DNA of 64,000 nt from Chara braunii (Eukaryota; Streptophyta; Charophyceae; Charales; Characeae): assembly GCA_003427395.1 (NCBI GenBank), contig BFEA01000027.1, positions 826,167-890,166 of the forward strand. The letters run 5' to 3'. Of the stretch, positions 1 through 12,620 are shown piece by piece. Each line of letters opens with the position of its first letter. The stretch's first letter is position 1. The position numbers were made by a program, and so were the translations under genes. The notes under the pieces are model-generated. The model searched no databases. It worked only from the letters and a program-made list of their open reading frames with translations, and had not been told where the DNA came from.

Positions 1-3
1 GCC

Positions 4-35
<32 letters not shown>

Positions 36-42
36 ACAGGCC

Positions 43-74
<32 letters not shown>

Positions 75-92
75 ACAGATGTCCCGAAGGAC
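1..92 (-). pseudogene. U6: U6 snRNA fragment with internal 39-bp duplication
   Basis: The reverse complement of 40-92 reads as the 5' half of U6 spliceosomal RNA: the 5' stem-loop, then TTAAAATTGGAACGATACAG and the AGAAGATTAGCATGGC region. Bases 1-39 repeat 40-78 exactly, so the copy has a tandem duplication and the window starts inside it. The U6 3' half is absent. No plant-type upstream element or TATA box could be placed, so this is called a retropseudogene. Confidence 0.85.
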
Positions 93-679
93 AGTTTGTT
101 GCCCTTTTCAAACTTGGTGCGCGGGAAAAAATGCTTTTGTTGCCCTTTAAAACTCAGCGCGCGAGTTTGTTGCCCTTTCCAAACTTCTTTGTGCCACAAC
201 CGAACTTACCCCCTTTTTTTTTCTTTTTTTTTTTTTTGGCAAAGTCTGAGTTTGATGAGGTGCAGCCTTTCCCGTTCGCATCTTCATCATGCAATCTTTT
301 ACGCAGTACTTAGTTGTGGCGTAAGGGGGAAGAAGAGAAAGATTCCGGCAGGGATTTGTTGTCACAGTAACAGTTTGGTCACATCAACAATTATATCTTC
401 CGACTCCCCAGCGCATGAGGCCCTTCTGAAAGCATTGTGTCATGAATGAATTTGGAGCCAACTACGTGGTGTTTTTTTTGCCTTTCAACAAAACTCAAAC
501 GATGACTCAGACGTAGTTGTTTCATGAATTTAACTGGCCACAGGCAGGATCGTCCATCCACAAAAGGGCCGCACGCCACCCCACCCCCCGTGCGCGCTAA
601 CTGGTGCTTTCAAAATATTCGAAAAAGTAAGACCATCCCTCCTCATTGAGGTTTTTCTTTTAAAAAAAAAAGAAAAAAG
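93..679. other. Intergenic DNA, no gene seen
   Basis: Contains T-rich tracts (about 210-238 and 470-480) and an A-rich run just before the next U6 copy. The short ORFs are homopolymer translations without recognisable domains. Confidence 0.5.
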
Positions 680-765
680 GTGTCCTTTCAAGACATCCGT
701 TAAAATTGGAACGGTACAGAGAAAGAAGATTAGCACGGCCCCTGCACAAGGATGACGCCCAAAGA
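680..765 (+). pseudogene. U6: U6 snRNA pseudogene
   Basis: Reads as U6 in the forward direction: a diverged 5' stem, the TTAAAATTGGAACGGTACAG region, an AGAAGATTAGCACGGCCCC-like block with a small insertion, and GCACAAGGATGACG. The 3' end passes into an A-rich GAAA repeat rather than the usual end of U6. It is A-rich on both sides and faces the copy at 1-92. Confidence 0.8.
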
Positions 766-779
766 AAAAGCAAAACAAC

Positions 780-780
<1 letters not shown>

Positions 781-819
<39 letters not shown>

Positions 820-820
820 A
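781..820. repeat. (GAAA)n microsatellite
   Basis: About ten tandem GAAA units follow the U6 pseudogene, passing into GAAGAAG and AGGAAAAG purine-rich sequence up to about 880. Confidence 0.9.
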
Positions 821-3010
821 GAAGAAGAGGAAGGAAAAGAAGAGGAAGGAAAAGAAAGGCAGGGAAGAAGGAAGGAAGCCCGCCAAGGCTACTTCACCAA
901 CAGAAGAAAACTACTGTAGTATCCGCACGTGTCCTTGTGTAACTGATCTCCATATCGCAATCAGATCTGGTTAGTACACTGGTGTCTATTTTTAATCATT
1001 TCATGCCCTTCAAAAACAAAGAGCCAACTGCAGCCGCGTCAAGTTTGAGTTTCATACAGGCAAAAAAATAAGCACACCTGACTGTCAGTCGTGTGTAGAC
1101 TTTGGAAAGGCTATAAAACAGGTGCAGTACTTTGTATCAAGTGCTTTTGTGGCAAAGGCAAGGAAGAGGGCCTGAGTTATAGTGCAATTTTTGTGTTTTA
1201 ATAACTTTTTATGCATTCCAAACTGCCTCCGGCATAAAACTGCGATTTTGTGCTGTTCTTTTTCGCCTATTTGAAACTCCAACCCCCCTGCGGTCGTAGT
1301 TGTTTCAAAAGAAGAAGAAGAAGAAGAAGAAGAAACAGGTCCTTAAGGGGAGCGTCAGTTCGGCTCCTATCCTGCTGTCAAGTTGAGAATACAACCTCCC
1401 ACACACAATATGCCTGCCCTGTGTTATGGCCCGGAGATCCCCGACAACATTGATTGGTTCCCTCTAGAAGAGTTGACTGTCAGTTGAGCCCATAAGAAAT
1501 TATAATAATACCCCATATCCAAGTCAGGTCCCCCTTTTGCCCTGCTATGTTATCCCATCAAGAAACATGCCTGAAAAGCAGTCCAATTCTCCCTATCAGC
1601 TCATGCTCATGAACTGCCAGATTAACATTGATGACCAGGACTGCACTGGCACGTTCTGCCGCCCGTGGCGGCATGGATTGCTTCCCAACAGGGAAGGAAA
1701 TGCCACTGCTCCCCTTTTTTTTCTGGGTGTTGTCTTTCCTCTGCTGTAGGCCCCCCCCCCAATGTCTACCTTCAGTGAGCCCGGCACTGAGCACCGAGGC
1801 TGAAGCTTTGCATGTTTGGCATGCTGTGTACAGACCCTTCCTCCTGCTGCGTCTCCACCCCGGTAAGTTCCCGACCTGTACAGTCTCAGTAGAGAGCCTA
1901 TATCAGTTGTGCCTCCGTTATCGAGTTCGTGTCAATGTGGCTGTCCAAGAGGTAAAAAAAGGAAAGCACGGTGTGAGGATTGAGCCCTCATTGGGGCCTT
2001 GCCAACATGCATATGTTCTGGGCTAAGGCCCCCAACAAGCCTCATGCCCGCCCTAAGTGAAGGCGGGCCAGAATATCCACGAGAGGCCTTTCTTTCAGCA
2101 TTTCGAGAAATGGGTATCAGACAGTTGCAGCACGCCAGTTGGTTGGAGTGCATCGTGAAGCCCAGACTCCTGCAGAAGCAGTTGAGCCCAGGGCCTCAAT
2201 TGGTTGAGCCCTGGGCACAAGCCAGGGGAGGCCGACACATCACACATTGGACACTGGCCAATCGAAAAGCAGCGTTGTCGTCGTAGAGGCCGAGCTTACC
2301 AATGGGAAACCGGCCCGCTATCTGAATCTGGACATTGGCCCTGGGCTGATGGGCGCAACTGTAAAGTCTGGGCCCCATCTGCATTGGGCCTGGACACAGA
2401 TACCGGGGCCCAGTCGCAGGCCAGAGGAGCCGCACACGCGCCTACCACGGCATATAGGCAGTCTGGGCGCAGGGGAAGAGATCTTGACCGGTGCAGCATT
2501 GTCGGCACACTGCTGCATTGTGTAGCGAGCGCGTGCATGCTGCGCTGAATGGTCAAGTGCGCTAGCGGGCGCAGAAGTGTGGGGGCGCCGCAGAGCAGCG
2601 AGCGCCGGCAGCCATAGCCGGGCTGCTGGGCGCAGTGAGAGGTAGGGAGGCGAAGGTGGTCTTCGGGAAGGAGGCACGAGAGGGGAGCAACAGAGGTACT
2701 TACCTGGCGTGCAGAGAGGAGGTCGGCATTGTCTTCAAGTCGTCTGGTTGTGATCATGCTGTAGTTGTAGCTGTAGAGAGTAGTGTAGGTAGGGCACCAG
2801 CGCCATTCAGAGAGAGAGGTACATTAGGTTCTGTTGTTGGTGTGGGCCTACGTGCTGGGACATTGACCTCACGATTCTGCTGTATTCGTTCTCATATGAA
2901 TGGTTTCTTGGTTCCAATGTGCCATCTGCTCTTTGTTTGACTACTTGGACTTCAGCGTGATTTGCAATTTGGATTTCTGTACTTTGCTCACATTCATGTT
3001 CCTTGCAATT
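821..3010. other. No supported gene; distal part probably LTR of gypsy element 1
   Basis: No coding region with a recognisable domain. If the primer-binding site at 3011 is real, the sequence immediately upstream is the 3' end of a 5' LTR, ending near 3007 (TGCA, then ATT, then the PBS). The LTR start could not be located because no partner LTR lies in the window. Confidence 0.4.
1309..1335. repeat. (GAA)n microsatellite
   Basis: Nine tandem AAG/GAA units. Confidence 0.9.
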
Positions 3011-3031
3011 TGGTATCGGAGCTGGTTCGAT
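3011..3031 (+). other. Primer-binding site for initiator-Met tRNA (gypsy element 1)
   Basis: TGGTATCGGAGCTGGTTCGAT closely matches the complement of the 3' end of plant initiator methionine tRNA (classical form TGGTATCAGAGC). It follows TGCAATT, as expected just 3' of a 5' LTR. It lies about 1.3 kb before the gag ORF on the same strand, so assignment to that element is likely but not proven. Confidence 0.65.
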
Positions 3032-4311
3032 TCGCCGCTTACCTTGTGCGCTGGCGACATACAGACTTGGTGCGTTGACGATGCTTCTTCGCAGTTGGTG
3101 CTTGTGACGTCAGGCGAAATAGCGCGCGACCCGGGTAGAGGGGTGCGCGCTGGATGGCTATACAGCTTGGGACGTTGTGGCGACAACGGAATGTATGTAT
3201 GGTGATGAGAGCATGATGATGTGGCATTTGGCTGAGGTGGCACTGCATTGCGTTGTGGGTAGTACCGAGGCTACGACCGGTCATCAAATGCACATTCAAC
3301 TCAATTCGTGAGAAATCTGTGGTTGGGGTCAGCTATCTTCAGGTACGTTATCTACCCTCTCAATCTCTTCTTACCGCGAGGAAGTGAGTCCAACTTGAGA
3401 GTCCTCTCTTTTTGGTGAGGTGTCGTGAGCGCTCTACCTTTAGAGACGACAATCTTCCCGGTGGCGCATCTGGAAGGAGAAAGGGCGGTGCCTCTGAAGG
3501 GCCCTGGTCGAAGCACGTGGGTCACGGTCACCATGCCAACCCAATGGGATTAGTACACGCATGCCATGGCTGCTTTGTCCATTGAGGCTCTTTGCTGTGC
3601 GATAGAGGAGTGTGCGGACTGAACAGGCTTATGCAGACACTCCCAGACCGTCTATAAACCGTCTATAAACCGTCTATAAACATTTCTGGTTGGGGTTCCG
3701 AACTGTCCACTGGCTGTGATCGTCGTCCTGTTTGCGACGTTAAATAATTCCTGAGCGACCTTGGGGGCTGTCCTTAAATTGCCTCTTGATCAGCCAGATC
3801 AGTCGGACGTACAGCTCGTTGCACGCGAGGATAAATATCGGGCAAGCCTGGTCATAAGCATACACCTGGGGCACAAGGGTGGGCCGACATTGCACACCTA
3901 AGACACTGCTGCTCATTGATGCTCATCAGTATGTTGGATTGAGGGGAGGGTGGATTCCGATTGGTGCTCAACTGTAAACACAACCATTTCCACTGTTCAT
4001 ACATCTGCAACATAATTTAGTTTTATTTTTGATTAGTTGGTTGACATACTGCTACTACCTCACACATAGCTTAGTTTAGGACTGTAGTATACTACCATAG
4101 CCAGTTCTATGCAAAGCTTCTGTAAGTGAACTAATCTGGATAAAATTAGATTATGTGAACAATCTTTGTGAATGTTGTAGGCTGCCACTTGATCGGTTAA
4201 GTAGGGGACCTGCCGGACACATTTATTTTTAGAAAATTAGGTGCCGATCAGACACATGCTGTGGTAGGACTCCAGCGGGGAGTTGTAGTGTAGATAGTGT
4301 TTGCCTAGCTG
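3032..4311 (+). other. Untranslated leader between PBS and gag, no gene seen
   Basis: No convincing ORF. It becomes AT-rich from about 3950 to 4260. If it belongs to gypsy element 1, it is the leader carrying packaging and initiation signals, none of which can be recognised by eye. Confidence 0.4.
3648..3680. repeat. Three tandem CCGTCTATAAA units
   Basis: Three uninterrupted copies of the 11-mer CCGTCTATAAA. Each contains TATAAA, but repetition is the only property that can be supported. Confidence 0.85.
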
Positions 4312-6112
4312 ATGAGTGGGTCAAACTCCGATGAGGGTAGAGTTGACGATGCGAGGCTGACATGTTCGAGATCACGTAGGGTCCCGTACGTGTTTCAGTT
4401 CCTACAGTCGGGAGACGAAAGACGGCTTCGTGCCGAAGTTAGAGCCCGTGCTTATATCGCTGCCGGGGAAGCAGCACTAGCTGCAAGTCAGGCGTTAGCA
4501 GCAGCAAATGTCGCAGCTAGGGACCAGGCAGCAGCAACAGCCAGCGCAGCAGCAATGGCTACCGTCGCAGCATCCTCAGCTGCATCCTCGCCTGGGACCC
4601 AGTTGGGGATGCCCCATGGGCCCACGGTAACTTCCGGATCAGTAGGTTCCAGTCACTCCACTAGTCAAATGGCGGGCTCGCAATTCAGTCCGTTGACCCC
4701 ACGCGGGAGGGAGCTACAAGAGCTCCAACAAGTTGAGAGGATCCACACACGGTTAGAGAGGGAACTTAAGCAAGCTACCGATAGAGAAAATGAGATTAGA
4801 AATAGAACAGCTAGGCTAGATACGTTAGAGGCAGACAAAGCTGCATTAGAGGAGTTAGATGAGTCAGCAATGTCTGACGCAATGAAAGTGTGAAGGTCTA
4901 GCATATTGTCACTACATGCGCATGTAGACAGCAGGTTGGACTTCATGCAGAACTCCTTGGACCAAATCTTGGACCTTTTGCAAAGGCTAGGATTACGGCC
5001 AGCAGCACAGTCGCTGTTGCCGTTGACGGCGATGTCAGGCCCCTTTCCGGTACAAGCTGCAGCAGCCGCACAGATTGTTGCTTCTACTTCTTCTGGTCCA
5101 GCGGCTGGAGCTACACCACATTCGCAACAATCTGTTCCGCCACAGGGACAGCAACAAAGTCCATGGTACCCAAAGACCCCGATGAAGCCACCCCTTGCTT
5201 TCTCCAGTGAGAAGAAGGACGAGGAACTCAACACTTGGTTGAGGACGGTTCCGATGTGGGTAAGGGCAAAGAGGACGTTGCAGGAGGAGGAGGTGATTAC
5301 TGTTGCATCTTACCTTGAGGGTAAGGCAACCAAATGGCTGGATGGGATAGTAGCTAAGGCCGGGTTCGGACGACGCATGGCAGACTGGGGTAAAAACCTC
5401 ACTTTAGAAGAGTTCTTGGATATGGTAGAAGCTCGCTGGCATAATCCGCAGCAGGTACAAATTGCCACTGATGCGATGCTCGGACTGGACTAGCGAAGGT
5501 ACAAGTCTGTCAGAGAGTTGACGTCTACCGTAGAGAACCTCATCGTCGTTCCCGGCATACGCTACGATGACCAGGTCTTATTGACCATGTTTCTGAGATG
5601 TCTGCCCAAGAATCTCATAACCTTACTGGCCAGCGAGGCTTGCCTCGAGTATCATTCTTTTGAGACCTTCTCTAGAAAGGCCTTAGACTTAGAGGCTACC
5701 CTAGGAAGTGCTCAACCTACTCCAGTAGACGGGAGGAAGAAGAAGAGTCCACAGGAATGGAAAAAGAAGGGTAGTAGATTGATGATGGTTGAGTCCGATG
5801 GGACTCAAACTGAAATCGAGGAACTCACCGACCTGATGGACGGCTCAGAGTACGAATGCGAGGAGATCGCTGAGGGTAGCACCCTCGCCGCAGTAGTCAA
5901 GGTAAAGGCAGGTGGCCGCGGAAAAGGCGGCCATCAAAAGAGTCAAGGGAAGGCCGCGGGACCGCCGAGTGCGTGGTGCTTGCATCAACTATGGTGAATA
6001 CGGACACACCCAATATAAATGCAAGAACGCAAAGGTCACGCAGAAGATACCCCCTAAGGGAGGGGTGCCTTCTTCCCAGGCTGGGACCAGTTCCAGTTCG
6101 GAAAACACTTGA
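4312..6112 (+). pseudogene. gag polyprotein of gypsy element 1 (degenerate)
   Basis: Encodes the structural capsid protein that packages the element RNA. The N-terminal part (4312-4893) is very Ala-rich, then forms a charged coiled-coil-like stretch. A stop at 4891-4893 interrupts the same frame that resumes at 4894-5493 and, after a second stop at 5491-5493, at 5494-5997. The capsid-like core around 5190-5700 holds typical gag features (TWLRTVPMW, YLEGKATKWLDG, FLDMVEARW, FSRKALDLEA). A frameshift near 5900-5990 moves to the frame with a zinc knuckle, CINYGEYGHTQYKC. Its second Cys is Tyr (TAT at 5990-5992, expected TGT), so metal binding is probably lost. Confidence 0.88.
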
Positions 6113-8410
6113 GGCCGGTGGAAGTTTTAGCTGCTTCTACTCATGGTGAAGTGGGACAGATACCCTCCCCACTTCATGAGATGGCCACAGCTAATGACTC
6201 TTTAGTCACCCCGCAGACNCATCCAGACCAAACCATGCTCTGTANGTTGGATGTGTCTGAAGCCTTAGAGGACTTACAAAGCGAATGGTCGAATAGTGAT
6301 CCACGCGAGTCCTGGGTGGCACTAAGTGCAGGTCCTAGAGGGGAACACTTCGTAGTGGAGGTTGTTGTAGGAGGCCGCAAATGTGGTGCCTTCGTAGACA
6401 TCGGCTCCACCCGGACTTTTACAAGTCGCGACTGTTTGGAAAGACTGCGCCTAGAGGACCAGGTGCAACACCTAAGTAGATCAGTAGCATCTACTTTGGC
6501 CAATAAGGAGCGCATGGTTGTCACGGACTATGTCAAGGATGTAGTATGTACCTTCTCCTATGGAGGAGGGGAACTTAATCACAAAATTCCATTCCTGGTT
6601 AGCGACGACTTACCATTTGATATGCTGTTAGGAATGTACTACCTTGAGGTTGCCAAGCCCCAGTTTGACTGGGACAAGAAGGTGCTCAAGCATGAGTCGC
6701 CTAATGGAAGGACTGTGAGACTGACCAAGTATAAGGCTAGTAGGTTAGTAGAATCCTATGGCTGCTTGTGCGCATCAACGTTCTACAATTATTATAAACA
6801 GAACCAAGAGGAGGGTATGTGCCTAGTGTATGTCTATGAGAAAGGGGAGGCCGTTAAAACACCCCCAAAGATAGAACACATCGTTGCTAAGTTCCCTGAT
6901 CTGTTTGAGGAACCTACAGGAGTCATAGATAGGGAGATTGTCCACGCCATAGAAATCATTCCCAGGAGTAAAACCCCAAAGGGAAGGATCTATAGGATGG
7001 CTCCGGCCGAGTTGGACGAACTTCGGCGACAACTGAAAGAGATCACAAAGAAGGGATGGATACGGCCTAGTACTTCCGCCTTCGGATCACTAGTGTTATT
7101 TGTACCGAAGAAGGGGGGGTCGTTGAGGATATGTATTGATTATAGAGGCCTCAATGCCATCACTGTGAAGAACGTTGAGCCTTTACCAAGCATTGACGAC
7201 CTATTGGATAGGGTGCAGGGATGTAAGTACTATACCAAGATAGATTTAAAATCCGGCCGCCATCAGATTGCCATAAGACCTGAGGATCAACACAAAACCG
7301 CATTTCAGACCAGGTACGGTCTGTACGAGTTTGTGGTGATGCCCTTTGGCCTTTGCAATGCACCGGGTACATTCCAGCACGCCATGAATAGGATCTTCCA
7401 TGACTACTTGGACAAGTTTGTCGTCGTGTACCTCGACGATATTCTTGTCTTCAGTAAGTCTGTCGAGGAGCATGCACATCATTTAGAAATTGTTCTCTCA
7501 CTCCTGCGGCAGCACAAGTATAAGGTCAACCTAGAGAAATGTGAGTTCGGACGCACTAGGATCTTGTACTTGGGTCATGAAGTATCCGCGACAGGGATAA
7601 GGGCGGAAGATGCAAAGGTGGCTAGTATAAGGGACTGGCCACGACCTCAGACTATTACTGAGGTCAGATCTTTCTTAGGAATGTGTGGTTACTATAGGAA
7701 CTTCGTGAAAAATTACTCTACAATCGCCTCTCCTTTGACTGATCTCACTCGACTTGACACACCGAGGGTGTGGAGTGATTAGTGTGAAACTGCTTTCAAG
7801 CGATTGAAGCATGCCCTCATGAATCATGAGGTTCTCATGGTACCCGATCCTCAGAAGCCTTTCATTGTGAGCAATGGCGCAAGCCAATATGGCATTGGCG
7901 AAGTGCTGGCTCGGCAGGATGGGAAAAAGTTGAGACCGATTGAGTACATGAGCAAAAAGATACCATCCAAAAAGTTGGCAAAGTCCACCTACGAGAGAGA
8001 ACTCTACACCTTGTATAAGTCACTGATCCATTGGAGTCACTTTCTGTTGGGTAGGTTCTTCTATTTGAGAACTGACCATCGGACACTGAAGTGGATAAAG
8101 ACACAGCCTGTTCTCTCCGACACCCTCAAGCGATGGATTGAAGTCATAGAGCAATATGACTTCAAAATCAATTACTTGAAGGGGGAGTATAGCAAGGTTG
8201 CTAATGCACTGTCGCGTAGGGCAGATTACCTCGGGGCTTTAGTCATGGAATTCGGCATTTTTGACGATGTGACTCGATCGCTAGAGGAAGCCTATCGGAA
8301 AGACCCTCTTTACGATGGACATCATTCACAAACTGTAGGCCAAAGACAAGGGCACAGAAGAAGAGTTTGTGATGGTGGATGGGTTGCTCTTTCTGAGAAA
8401 GGCTGGGATT
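6109..8410 (+). pseudogene. pol: aspartic protease, reverse transcriptase, RNase H (gypsy element 1)
   Basis: Frame 1 runs open from 6109 to 7782, then continues in frame past a TAG (7780-7782) to about 8330. A frameshift follows and the last recognisable residues (VDGLLFLRKAGIERL) are at 8371-8420. The protease has FVDIGST at about 6391-6411, where DTGS/DSGS is usual, so the residue after the catalytic Asp is altered. RT has ICIDYRGLNAIT (about 7130), FQTRYGLYEFVVMPFGL (about 7310) and the catalytic VVYLDDILVFS (about 7423-7455). RNase H has YERELY, LRTDHRTLKW and an ALSRR end. Its first catalytic Asp appears lost (SNGASQYGIG at about 7870-7900; the family usually has DAS). Two single ambiguous bases lie at 6219 and 6245. 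No integrase follows. Confidence 0.93.
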
Positions 8411-8627
8411 GAAAGATTAGTTGACAATAAGGAAGCAGGACTCAAATGGTTCTCCCATGCAGCATTGCTGGAAATGCAGCAACTCAAAATAAAGGCCAAT
8501 GTAGTATGGTTTGTAGCAGTTGTGCGATTTTACATGGAGAACTGCTTACCTCCTCGCCAGTTTTGGAGAGAGGAGGATGGGTAAGACTGTAGTTAACTAA
8601 GAATTTAAATACTAAGGAAGGATGTAA
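8411..8627 (+). other. Junction between gypsy 1 and LINE A
   Basis: The reading frame after the pol fragment (to 8584) no longer resembles integrase and matches nothing recognised. The break in gypsy 1 lies here. No target-site duplication could be identified because both elements are truncated. Confidence 0.5.
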
Positions 8628-11600
8628 GCAATACAAGCATGGTACGGTAAGAATCCATCCTGGCAACGCGTTACACAGACATCGGATCTAGACTTAAGGT
8701 CACTTAATGTTAACGGCCTAGCCACAGCAGATACACTGAAAAGAAGAGCAATTATAGGACAATTAAAGGGAGTAGGAGGAAGAGCATGGCCAGATCTGAT
8801 ATGTATTCAAGAGACAGAGCTTACAGACTCCCCTACTCACAATCGTGCGCATAACCTGGTTTGGCCTTATCAGAAATATCAAGCTTATGTGACACGTAAT
8901 GGCTCTGCAAGAGTGGCAATATGGGTTCCCTCAAATTCCAGGGTAGATATTATTCATTGGGAGGTAGACCAGGAAAACGGAAGATGGATAGCAGCGTTGG
9001 TAATGTTGGAAATAGAAGTTGTATGTGTACTCAATATCTACGGTCCTAATGAGGTACAACAACGTAAACAATTTTTTCAAGATATCAGAAATCATATCCC
9101 AAATGGCATTCCAGTTATAATAGCAGGAGATTTCAATGCAACACTTGATAGGTGGTTGGATAGGTGGAAGATCTCGTCACCATGCCCTGCGTATATAGAA
9201 AAGGATGAAATGATTATTCAAAAGTTATGTGAAGAAGAACACCTCTATGATACATTTAGGCGGGTTTATTCACAAGAGCGACTTTTCACCTGTATTAGGA
9301 ACCCTGACACCTCTCACCAATCCAGATCCAGAATAGACTTGATACTCATGTCATAAGATCTTGACCACGCGTTGGTAGGAGCTAATATTTTCCCTCAAAG
9401 CCCATGGGCAGGAGAGGACCACAAAATGTGTGTGATCTTGCTGACTTTTCGGAAAAAAACGGACCAAGGCAGAAGCTTCTATAAACTTAACACGTCCCTT
9501 TTGAAAAGGGCAGATTTCAGAACCTTTATAGAGGCCTTATGGAAATATTGGCAAACCATGAAAAATAGGCATGAATCTTATATAGAGTGGTTTAATAATG
9601 GATTAATATTTTCGGCAAAAAAATGTAATGAATTCTCAAAATTAATAGCCAAACAAAAATATGCACAGGAAATGGAAATCCAGGAAAAAATTCTTCAGTA
9701 CGAAAAGAAAAAATCGTCGGAAGCACTGCCCCAATCGGAAGACATTCAGGTTCTGAAGAATCAACTTCTTTCCTTTGCCCAAAATAGGTGGCAAGGCTAT
9801 CTCGTAAAAAGTAAGCTATCAAGACACCAGACAGAAGGACAAATGAATTCCTTTTTTTTTGCTCTTGCTAAAACAAGGGTAAAAAGGACAAACATAGAAG
9901 CTCTGATAGATCCTAATCAGCCTCCCCATCTTGAGCCGGTTTCACCATTAACACAACACATATCTCCAGAGCAGAAAGAAAGGTTGGAAGCACCAATAAG
10001 TAAGGAGGAGATCTGGTCGACTCTCTTGCAAATGGAAGAGGATAAAACCCCAGGGGTAGATGGTATCCCGAAAGAATTTTGAAAGGCTATGTGGTCAACC
10101 TTGGCAGAAGACCTCATGCAATACTATAGGCAGGTTCAAAATACAAGTTGTATGGGGGAGATTGTAGATCAAGGAATCCTAACCTTGAAAGGGGAAAAAA
10201 CTAATATAAGGAATTATAGGTCAATTACGTTATTAACAGTTGTCTATAAAATGCTAGCAAAAGCAATAGCCAATCGACTGATTCCGGTGATGACAAATAT
10301 AATCCATCCGGCTCAAACAGGGTTTATCCATGGAAGAAATATACATGATGGTGTATTGCTTGTAAATGAAATGATGAAGTTGTCTCGACAAATTCAGCAA
10401 AAAGCAACTTTTTTATTCATAGATTTTGAGAAAGCATATGACCACGTGGATTGGCGCTTTTTGGAGGCATGTTTAACCAAGATGGGGTTTAGACCTACAC
10501 TGAGAAAATGGGTGCAAATCCTCCACACAAATGCCACCACTCGAGTCCAAGTTAATGGGTTACTTTCCCCTGAAATCCCTCTCCAAAGATCGATAAGGCA
10601 GGGAGACCCCTTAGCACCCTTCCTTTTTGTGATCATTATGGAAGCATTGGGAGCAAATCTTAGGAAAAACAGTAATCTCCAACATCTGAAGATAACAAAT
10701 ATTCCTGACGAAGCTATCCCAATGTATTCTATGTTTGCAGATGACCTAACCATAATGATGGAGGCGACAACGTCAAATCTAGAAGAAATCAAAGCATTGA
10801 TGGATAAGTTTTCTGCTTTATCAGATATGCTTGTTAATTGGGGAAATAAAACACAGGGGTGGTGGTTTCACTCTCAAGGGGTGAGGCCACCAGAACATCC
10901 CAAGATTAAGTGGGTTCTTTTGGAGGCTCCTATCAGGGTACTAAGAGTGATTCTCACAGCTCAAGGGAAACCAGTCACGAATAACCTATGGATATCCTCC
11001 CCTGCGTTAGAAAAAATGAAAATATGGAAAAATAAACATACATCAATTTTTGGCAGAGCACTAATAATTAATAACGTAGCATTGGCATCAATTTGGTATA
11101 ATTTTTTTCTCTGGACATTAAATAAGAAGCCAGTTAAAGAACTACAACGGCAACTCATCGCCTTCCTTTGGCGAGGTGGTCATGAAATACCACATGTGAT
11201 CCCAAGAGTAGCCTGGAGGACCCTAATCCAACCAAGAACCAAGGGAGGCCCGGGTATTTATACCGTATTATTGATCCCAAAATTCAGGGTCAGGCATTGT
11301 CTCTTCAAGTAATAAAACGACTAGTTCTATCTTTAGAGATACCATGGCGAGGCCTGACGTTAGAACAAATCCGTAGGCTGGCGCCTAAAACAGTCAAGGA
11401 GGTACACCCACTTACATGGGTGGAGGATAGGTTATGGACTATCCCCCGACCCCAAATGAATCACACAGGGGAAGGATCAAGAGGTGCGGGCAGAAGAGAT
11501 TTAGTATTGGACAACTTCTGGGCCGGGCTGCTAAAAACTTGGCGGGATTTACCATTACCAAATAAATCCACCCCAGAAAGACATGAGGAAGTACTGAGAC

Positions 11601-12620
11601 AACCACTGTTTGGGAATAGATGGCTCACTGTTCAACATGGTAAAGTCTTTATCAGTTCGGAATCTCCATGGGCGACGCGGGTAAAACACGGGATATTAAG
11701 AATTAAAGATTTATGGGACCAGGAGACCCGAAACTGGAAAACAGCGGACAAACTCAGAAAGGAGATTAAATATGCGCACAGGTTACGAGACAATCTGGAA
11801 GAATTAATTTTTGCAGTCCCTCTAGCATGGATAAGGACACTCAAAACAGAACAGGTTTTTAGGGTAGCTGATTGGGTTTGCTTGAACCTGCAAGATGAGT
11901 CTAAGATAGTGGGTGAAATCCTGGATGTCCACAAGGAGGGGGCGTTGGTAAATGTCCTTAAGGTTTGCAAGGATAACAGGATCTCTAATAAGGACCAAGA
12001 TAAAGTAATCCTTTCCCCCTTTTATGAAATGTACAGGATAAGATTCTTATATTGTTCTTCAACAAAAGGATGGACAATGTTCCTCCCGCATCTTCCCATT
12101 CCGGATCTCCCGCTAGACCCAGTTGAGTGGACCTGGAGGGTAAACAGGAGGAGTAAACCCCTGAGATTACAATCCTTGACAGTTAAGGCATCTTATCGAT
12201 TACTGCGTCCTAAAGTTGAGGTGTTAGAAATCATAAGAGAACGATGGTGTAGACACCTAAATATATACGAAGAATTGATTAAACCGGTGAGATGGTTCCA
12301 TAGCTTAAAGGAGAGGCTGACCAAGTTTGCATCCTTAAAGTGGCAGATAATTCACAGATGTTTGCCCACAAATGACTGGATAATAGATCACTCTACACTT
12401 GAACAAAGGGGTGTGGCGTTACCATGGTGTGTCTCCTGTGTACAGGCCTTTCCTAGTAGAAAATTCAGAGAAACAATAGAACACATTTTTTTGCAATGTC
12501 CAGACTCTGTTTTGATATGGCGCAGATGGGACTATGTGTGGCAAAGGATAACAGACTTGGAATGGCCATGGGACTGGAGAGCAATCCTTCTAGGATATTG
12601 GAATCCAGCATTGATTGAAT
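8628..12620 (+). mobile_element. LINE A (non-LTR retrotransposon), 5' and 3' truncated
   Basis: Carries endonuclease, RT and C-terminal zinc finger of a plant-type LINE ORF2. Similarity to the endonuclease leader of LINE C (17280-17640) begins near 8628, so ORF1 is absent. The 3' part stops at about 12620 in the middle of a segment that LINEs B and D continue (WDWRA then NxxKLGRR), where an inverted gypsy fragment starts. Confidence 0.92.
8640..12620 (+). pseudogene. LINE A ORF2: AP endonuclease, reverse transcriptase, CCHC finger
   Basis: The endonuclease would nick target DNA for target-primed reverse transcription. Visible motifs are LRSLNVNGL (8694), DLICIQET (about 8795), NIYGPN (about 9038), IAGDFNATLD (about 9120), SRIDLILMS (about 9330) and GEDHKM. 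A stop at 9354-9356 and a TGA at 10080-10082 interrupt the same frame. LINE B has Trp (EFWESMW) at the second site, so TGG became TGA. RT has NYRSITLLTVVYKM, FIDFEKAYDHVDW, RQGDPLAPFLF and an intact FADD (10734-10745). A frameshift near 11258-11300 shifts to the frame used from 11297 on. The C-terminal finger reads WCVSC about 30 residues before EHIFLQC (about 12424-12500), the arrangement of the plant LINE RT-associated zinc finger. Confidence 0.93.

Larger units (their letters stand above)
4312..8410 (+). mobile_element. Ty3/gypsy retrotransposon 1, degenerate, 3' truncated
   Basis: Order gag, protease, reverse transcriptase, RNase H on the plus strand, as in Ty3/gypsy, with a probable PBS at 3011. 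The similarity ends at about 8410, shortly after RNase H, where the protein changes abruptly. Integrase and 3' LTR are missing and a LINE starts about 200 bp downstream. It is a different subfamily from elements 2 and 3: YLDD rather than YMDD in RT, and an unrelated gag. The copy has at least three in-frame stops and two frameshifts. Confidence 0.92.

Noticed and set aside
3648-3680. Triple TATAAA as a promoter
   Set aside because: It is a simple 11-bp repeat; no transcription start evidence and no gene nearby in the right position.
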